In this document: positions 5,389 through 8,526 of the stretch, piece by piece
Numbering within the stretch: the first letter of the stretch is position 1
Layout: each line of letters opens with the position of its first letter
Assembly (NCBI GenBank): GCA_015064195.1
Contig: SVSO01000121.1
Location: 1-8,526, forward strand
Length of the DNA stretch: 8,526 bases
DNA from: Oscillospiraceae bacterium
GTDB taxonomy: Bacteria > Bacillota_A > Clostridia > Oscillospirales > CAG-272
Direction: 5' to 3'
Program-made: the position numbers and the translations under genes
Notes under the pieces: model-generated
Databases searched by the model: none
What the model saw: the letters and a program-made list of their open reading frames with translations, nothing else
What the model was told of the DNA's origin: nothing

Positions 5389-6782
5389 AAAAGTTTATCA
5401 CATGGATGCTTCTTGCGGCAATGACCGCAAGTCTCGCTGCCTGCGGTGGTGAAACGCCCTCCGCCGATACCACAGAGGCAGCCACAACCACGGCTGAGCC
5501 GGAGGTTATTTATGACATGGAAGGCTTCACGCTGAACATACTCAAAATGCCCCAGAAGGAAATTCAATGGGTCCTGCTCAGTCTCGGCACCAACGAGGAG
5601 ACCGGCGAAATCCTCAATGACACGATCGTCACCCGCAACCGCACGCTGACGGAAAAGCACAACTTTAAGATCGTCGAAACGGAGCTCAGCAATCCTGCCG
5701 GTGTGATCCGGAAGATGGTGAGTGCCGGCGACGATGAATATCAGGTGCTGTTCAGCTCCATCGATGCGTCTCTGCTGACCGGCGATCAGCTGATCGATGC
5801 CACCGGTGTCGATACGCTGAAGCTGGATGCCGACTGCTGGGATCAGAATCTGCTGGAATCCCTGTCCATCGGCGACAAGACCTATCTCCTCGGCGGCGAC
5901 ATCAGCGTTGCGGACGAGGACTGCCTGGAGGTTCTCGTCTACAATACCAGCTTCGCAAAATCGCTTCAGCTGGAAAACCTCTACGAAGCGGTGGATGCGG
6001 GCACATGGACGATCGACAAAATGCTCTCCTGCATGAAGCTTGCTGCCTCCGATCTCAACAGTGACACGAAGATGGATCTGGAGGACAGCTACGGCCTGAT
6101 CTCCAACAACGATGGCGTTTCCGCAATGCTTGTCAGCTGCGGCGCGGCAGTCATTGCGAAAAATGAGGAGGATGTTCCCACGCTGATGGCAGACAGCGAG
6201 CATTATGCGGCCGCTTTCGCAAAGCTGGCATCCGTGTTTGACAAATCCGTCTGGCACAGCTATGACGGAGTCACCCCCGAGATGCACGTATCGTGTCTTG
6301 AGAACAACAGAGTGCTGTTTATCAATGCGGTCACATCCTTCGCCCGGAGATTTCTCCGCGATGTGAAGACCGATTTCGGCTTCCTTCCTACGCCCAAGCT
6401 GGATGAAGCGCAGGAGCGATACTATTCCGCATCTGTTCCCTCCACCTGCACGCTGGGCATCCCCGCATCTTGCGGCGATGTTGAGAATACGGGTCTGGCA
6501 CTCCAGCTGCTTGCTGAGGGAAGCGGTGATCTGTCTCACGCCTACTACGAGATCTGCCTGCAGAGTAAGTACACCCGCGATGAAGAATCCTATGATATGC
6601 TGAGACTGTCCACAGAAAATATCTATTATGACTTCGGCTATTTCTACACCTCTCAGCTTGGCGGTCTGCACAACAAGCTGGTGACGGATCTTCTCAAGGG
6701 CGGCGAGGGACTTTCCTCCATCGTTGCGGCATCCAAGGAGATGACCGAGCAGAAAATCAAAGAGTTCTACGGCCTTGGCTGA
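5385..6782 (+). CDS. Extracellular sugar-binding lipoprotein (ABC importer SBP), SBP2
   Basis: This 465-residue lipoprotein has an MKKF basic start, a hydrophobic segment and a clear lipobox LAAC (17-20, Cys20). A Thr/Ala/Glu linker (about 24-40) leads to a periplasmic-binding-type fold outside the membrane. It is paralogous to SBP1: GTWTIDKM (207-213) then DLNSDTKMD (223-231), FGFLPTPK (331-338), SKYTRD (394-399) and IYYDFGYF (413-420) all have counterparts. The metal-loop-like D-x-N-x-D-G motif of SBP1 is degenerate here (T replaces G). ATG 5385 overlaps the hydrolase stop as ATGA and has AAAGGAG at 5371-5377, 7 bases upstream. The frame stays open upstream to 5193, but that part only reads through the hydrolase gene and lacks a ribosome site. 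It probably supplies the substrate that the co-transcribed hydrolase cuts. No permease gene follows; a hairpin ends the operon. Confidence 0.92.
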   Translation: MKKFITWMLLAAMTASLAACGGETPSADTTEAATTTAEPEVIYDMEGFTLNILKMPQKEIQWVLLSLGTNEETGEILNDTIVTRNRTLTEKHNFKIVETELSNPAGVIRKMVSAGDDEYQVLFSSIDASLLTGDQLIDATGVDTLKLDADCWDQNLLESLSIGDKTYLLGGDISVADEDCLEVLVYNTSFAKSLQLENLYEAVDAGTWTIDKMLSCMKLAASDLNSDTKMDLEDSYGLISNNDGVSAMLVSCGAAVIAKNEEDVPTLMADSEHYAAAFAKLASVFDKSVWHSYDGVTPEMHVSCLENNRVLFINAVTSFARRFLRDVKTDFGFLPTPKLDEAQERYYSASVPSTCTLGIPASCGDVENTGLALQLLAEGSGDLSHAYYEICLQSKYTRDEESYDMLRLSTENIYYDFGYFYTSQLGGLHNKLVTDLLKGGEGLSSIVAASKEMTEQKIKEFYGLG

Positions 6783-6785
6783 TAA

Positions 6786-6816
6786 ATCAAACCTCCCGCA
6801 GTGCGGGAGGTTTGAT
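6786..6816 (+). terminator. Hairpin terminator after SBP2
   Basis: A perfect 14-bp stem (6786-6799 ATCAAACCTCCCGC paired with 6803-6816) with a 3-base loop starts 4 bases after the SBP2 stop. The stem is GC-rich and stable, but the following tract (ATATTTGC) has only a short T-run. Termination may be incomplete and some transcript could continue into the GH5 gene. Confidence 0.75.
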
Positions 6817-6860
6817 ATTTGCAAATCCTGCGAACATTCTGTAAAAATGGGATCCTGCTA

Positions 6861-6889
6861 TTGACATCGGCGGAAAAGTGTGTTACCAT
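6861..6889 (+). promoter_or_regulatory. Predicted sigma-A promoter of the GH5 gene
   Basis: TTGACA (6861-6866), a 17-base spacer and TACCAT (6884-6889, 4 of 6 matches) with a preceding TGT extended -10 lie about 35 bases before ATG 6924. The core is weaker than the two regulator promoters. No clear palindrome matching the IclR leader repeats was seen beside it. Confidence 0.7.
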
Positions 6890-6923
6890 AATAAAAAAGC
6901 AAATGAAAAAGGAGTGATTTTTC

Positions 6924-7994
6924 ATGTTTACCTACTTCAAGGAGCAAAACGCCGACATGACGCTTCATCAGGACGGCAACAAGCTGGTGGATGAAAACGG
7001 CAACAAAGTGCGTCTGCTGGGCGTCAACTGCGCGTCGCTGGAATGGACCTCCACGCCCCGCGAGCTGCTTCGCTCGGTCACGGTGGCCTGCGATGAGTGG
7101 CACGCCAACATCATCCGTCTGCCCGTATCCCAGGATCGCTGGTTCGGCTTCGGTGAGGAGCAGGCCCACGATCCCAGCGGCGAAAAATACCGTGCGCGTG
7201 TGGATGAGATCGTTGCAGCTGTAGCCTGCCGCCGCAAATATGTCATCATCGACCTCCACCGCAGCAATGCCAACCACTGGGGCAGATTTGTCAGCGGCAA
7301 TCACGCGGATTACGGCAGCCTCGTATTCTGGAAAGATGTGGCCCTGCGCTATCACAACCATCCGAGCGTGATCTTCGATCTGTACAACGAGCCGTTCCTC
7401 ATTGACTGGAACACATGGCTGAAGGGCGGCGAAGTCACCCTCTACTACCGCGACAAGGATGTGGGACATCAGATCATGTTCCACCACGACGGTAGTGAGA
7501 CGACCCACACCTATGTCTACCACGTGCCCGGAATGCAGAAAATGGCGGATGTTGTCCGTTCCACCGGCGCGAAGAATATTCTCATGATCGGCGGTCTTGA
7601 CTGGGCCTATGAGCTGGACGGCATCATGAACGGCTACAAGGTCATCGACAACGGCGGAAATGGCATTCTGCTTGACAGCCATCTCTATCCCTGCAAGGAT
7701 CTCGACCGCTGGGACGAGCTTGTCACCGTGGCGGCAAACGATTATCCCATCATCCTCGGCGAATGCGGACACTATGGCGAAGCACCGGTGAAGCATGAAT
7801 GGCCGCAGTTTGAGGAATCCACCACATGGGTACCCAAGCTCCTGCGCTGGGCGGACGAGCATGAATATCACATGACCGCATGGGATTTCCACCACAAGGC
7901 CGGCCCGCCTCTGGTTCTGAATCTGGACGATTACGCGCCCACGCCTTTCTGGGGAAGCTACTACAAGAAGTTCCTCGCAGAGCACAACAAATAA
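6924..7994 (+). CDS. Glycoside hydrolase family 5 (GH5) enzyme, cytoplasmic
   Basis: This 356-residue single-domain (beta/alpha)8 hydrolase carries the full GH5 set: Arg65 in IIRLPV, His112 in IDLH, acid/base Glu156 in DLYNEP (Asn155 before it), His253 and Tyr255 in SHLYP, nucleophile Glu280 in IILGECG, and Trp320 in TAWDFH. GH5 enzymes cleave beta-linked glucans, mannans or related glycans with retention. The subfamily and substrate cannot be read from the sequence. There is no signal peptide or binding module, so the enzyme should act inside the cell on short imported oligosaccharides rather than on polymer. The region about 160-205, between the NEP motif and the next helix, is long and His/Tyr-rich. 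ATG 6924 follows AAAAGGAG (6907-6914) by 9 bases; ATG 6957 is a less likely alternative. It has its own promoter and converges on a GH2-type gene. Confidence 0.93.
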   Translation: MFTYFKEQNADMTLHQDGNKLVDENGNKVRLLGVNCASLEWTSTPRELLRSVTVACDEWHANIIRLPVSQDRWFGFGEEQAHDPSGEKYRARVDEIVAAVACRRKYVIIDLHRSNANHWGRFVSGNHADYGSLVFWKDVALRYHNHPSVIFDLYNEPFLIDWNTWLKGGEVTLYYRDKDVGHQIMFHHDGSETTHTYVYHVPGMQKMADVVRSTGAKNILMIGGLDWAYELDGIMNGYKVIDNGGNGILLDSHLYPCKDLDRWDELVTVAANDYPIILGECGHYGEAPVKHEWPQFEESTTWVPKLLRWADEHEYHMTAWDFHHKAGPPLVLNLDDYAPTPFWGSYYKKFLAEHNK

Positions 7995-8000
7995 GCAAAT

Positions 8001-8027
8001 GCACCTCCTGCAAATTGCAGGAGGTGC
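8001..8027. terminator. Hairpin terminator between GH5 and the GH2-type gene
   Basis: GCACCTCCTGC (8001-8011) pairs perfectly with 8017-8027 around AAATT, and the flanking AA/TT bases can extend the stem to 13 bp. A short T-run (8030-8033) follows on the plus strand. On the minus strand the flanking tract is only weakly T-rich. It lies between GH5 stop 7994 and the opposing stop at 8035-8037, so it probably serves both genes. Confidence 0.82.
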
Positions 8028-8034
8028 GCTTTTC

Positions 8035-8526
8035 TTATTCGTCGAAGCCCTCGAATTCATCGTAGAATCCGCATTTTCTCATGCAGGCGATGTATTCGTC
8101 GTAGTCGATGTCGATAATGTTCGTCATGTAGTGGTTGCGGCCCGTCACGGTCTTGCCGTCAAGCTCATACTCCCATTCCATCAGATAGAAGTGCTTCTCG
8201 CCCTCTGTCATCTGCTTGTACCAGACCACCTTCGACTCGTTGGCGATGCCCGTCGCCGTCGATTCGATGAGCGTTTCGCCGGTGGTGAGGTCGGTGACGC
8301 GATATTTCACGCTCACGTCGGACTGGAGATCGCTGACGATGTGCAGCGGGAGTGCGCCGTTCTCCGGCTCGTTGAAGATGAGGCAGAGCTGCTGCTGGGA
8401 GCGTTTGATATAGTGATACGCCAGCTTCTTCACGCCGTAGTAATCCACCACCGCGTCAGAGATCTGCGGCCAGCCGTCGATGAGATTCCACCAGATGATG
8501 CCGGTGCGTCTCCATTTGGTCACGCG
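8035..8526 (-). CDS. C-terminal part of a GH2-type glycosidase (beta-mannosidase/beta-galactosidase-like), partial
   Basis: The frame runs off the right edge, leaving about 163 C-terminal residues that end at TAA 8035-8037. It begins RVTKWRRTGIIWWNLIDGWP, continues with SDAVVDYYGVKKLAYHYIKR, and then forms a beta-rich tail. This is the end of a GH2 (beta/alpha)8 barrel, where a W-N-x-x-D-x-W-P segment follows the catalytic strands, joined to an Ig-like C-terminal domain. The catalytic glutamates and the N-terminus lie outside the window. GTG at 8521-8523 is in frame but is internal, since the frame and conserved sequence continue past it. The sequence looks closer to beta-mannosidase-type GH2 proteins than to LacZ, but that is recall of pattern, not a search. 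Convergence with GH5 suggests a shared glycan pathway with separate transcription. Confidence 0.8.
   Translation of the reverse strand, partial: RVTKWRRTGIIWWNLIDGWPQISDAVVDYYGVKKLAYHYIKRSQQQLCLIFNEPENGALPLHIVSDLQSDVSVKYRVTDLTTGETLIESTATGIANESKVVWYKQMTEGEKHFYLMEWEYELDGKTVTGRNHYMTNIIDIDYDEYIACMRKCGFYDEFEGFDE

Noticed and set aside
5265..6824. A 519-codon open frame on the minus strand opposite SBP2
   Set aside because: It shadows the SBP2 coding frame, runs through the terminator region at its start, and lacks a ribosome site and any family motif.
6817..6826. Palindrome ATTTGCAAAT after the SBP2 hairpin
   Set aside because: It is a short AT-rich palindrome with no matching copy near other promoters, so chance is sufficient explanation.
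6858..8060. A 400-codon open frame on the minus strand opposite GH5
   Set aside because: It lies across a GH5 gene with all catalytic residues, spans the shared terminator and overlaps the end of the GH2-type gene. It is a codon-phase shadow.

Overview
The window looks like a chromosomal carbohydrate-use region from a Gram-positive gut or rumen Clostridium relative (Bacillota; Oscillospiraceae/Ruminococcaceae-like). The evidence is sigma-A promoters with consensus -35/-10 boxes, AAAGGAG-type ribosome sites, lipoprotein solute-binding proteins with Thr/Glu-rich linkers, and no SusC/SusD genes. Base composition is GC-rich for that phylum, by eye only. The taxonomic placement is inference.

Layout, left to right. 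(1) The 3' end of an unidentified gene (1-89) is followed by a DUF4097-type membrane-anchored protein (103-897) built on a ladder of T-[TIMV]-N-G repeats. (2) A 12-bp hairpin (902-929) separates it from a convergent lipoprotein sugar-binding protein (SBP1, 930-2414, minus). (3) SBP1 is divergent from an AraC-family regulator (2531-3313, plus), and their two promoters overlap in 2453-2492. (4) After a strong terminator (3333-3368) and a consensus promoter comes an apparent three-gene operon: an IclR-family regulator (3484-4248), a signal-less Asp-box (sialidase-like) beta-propeller hydrolase (4282-5388) and a second sugar-binding lipoprotein (SBP2, 5385-6782). SBP2 starts inside the stop codon of the hydrolase gene. 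(5) A terminator and another sigma-A promoter lead to a signal-less GH5 glycosidase (6924-7994). (6) A hairpin (8001-8027) separates GH5 from the convergent 3' end of a GH2-type glycosidase (8035-8526, minus), which is cut by the window edge.

How the parts probably work together (inference): SBP1 and SBP2 are paralogous surface lipoproteins that capture oligosaccharides for ABC import. The permease and ATPase genes are not in this window. The three hydrolases of the cluster include two complete ones with no export signal, so they would trim imported oligosaccharides in the cytoplasm. The AraC protein probably controls SBP1. The IclR protein probably controls its own operon through palindromes lying over and just after the predicted transcription start. 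The substrate is not determined. A GH2 fragment with beta-mannosidase/beta-galactosidase-like sequence and a GH5 enzyme suggest a plant or host beta-glycan, and no sialic-acid catabolic gene is seen beside the sialidase-like gene.

No tRNA, rRNA, CRISPR array, insertion sequence or integrase was recognised. No gene-free stretch exceeds 300 bases. The most useful leads are the IclR palindromes, the overlapping araC/SBP1 promoters, and the unassigned Asp-box hydrolase co-transcribed with an orphan binding protein.
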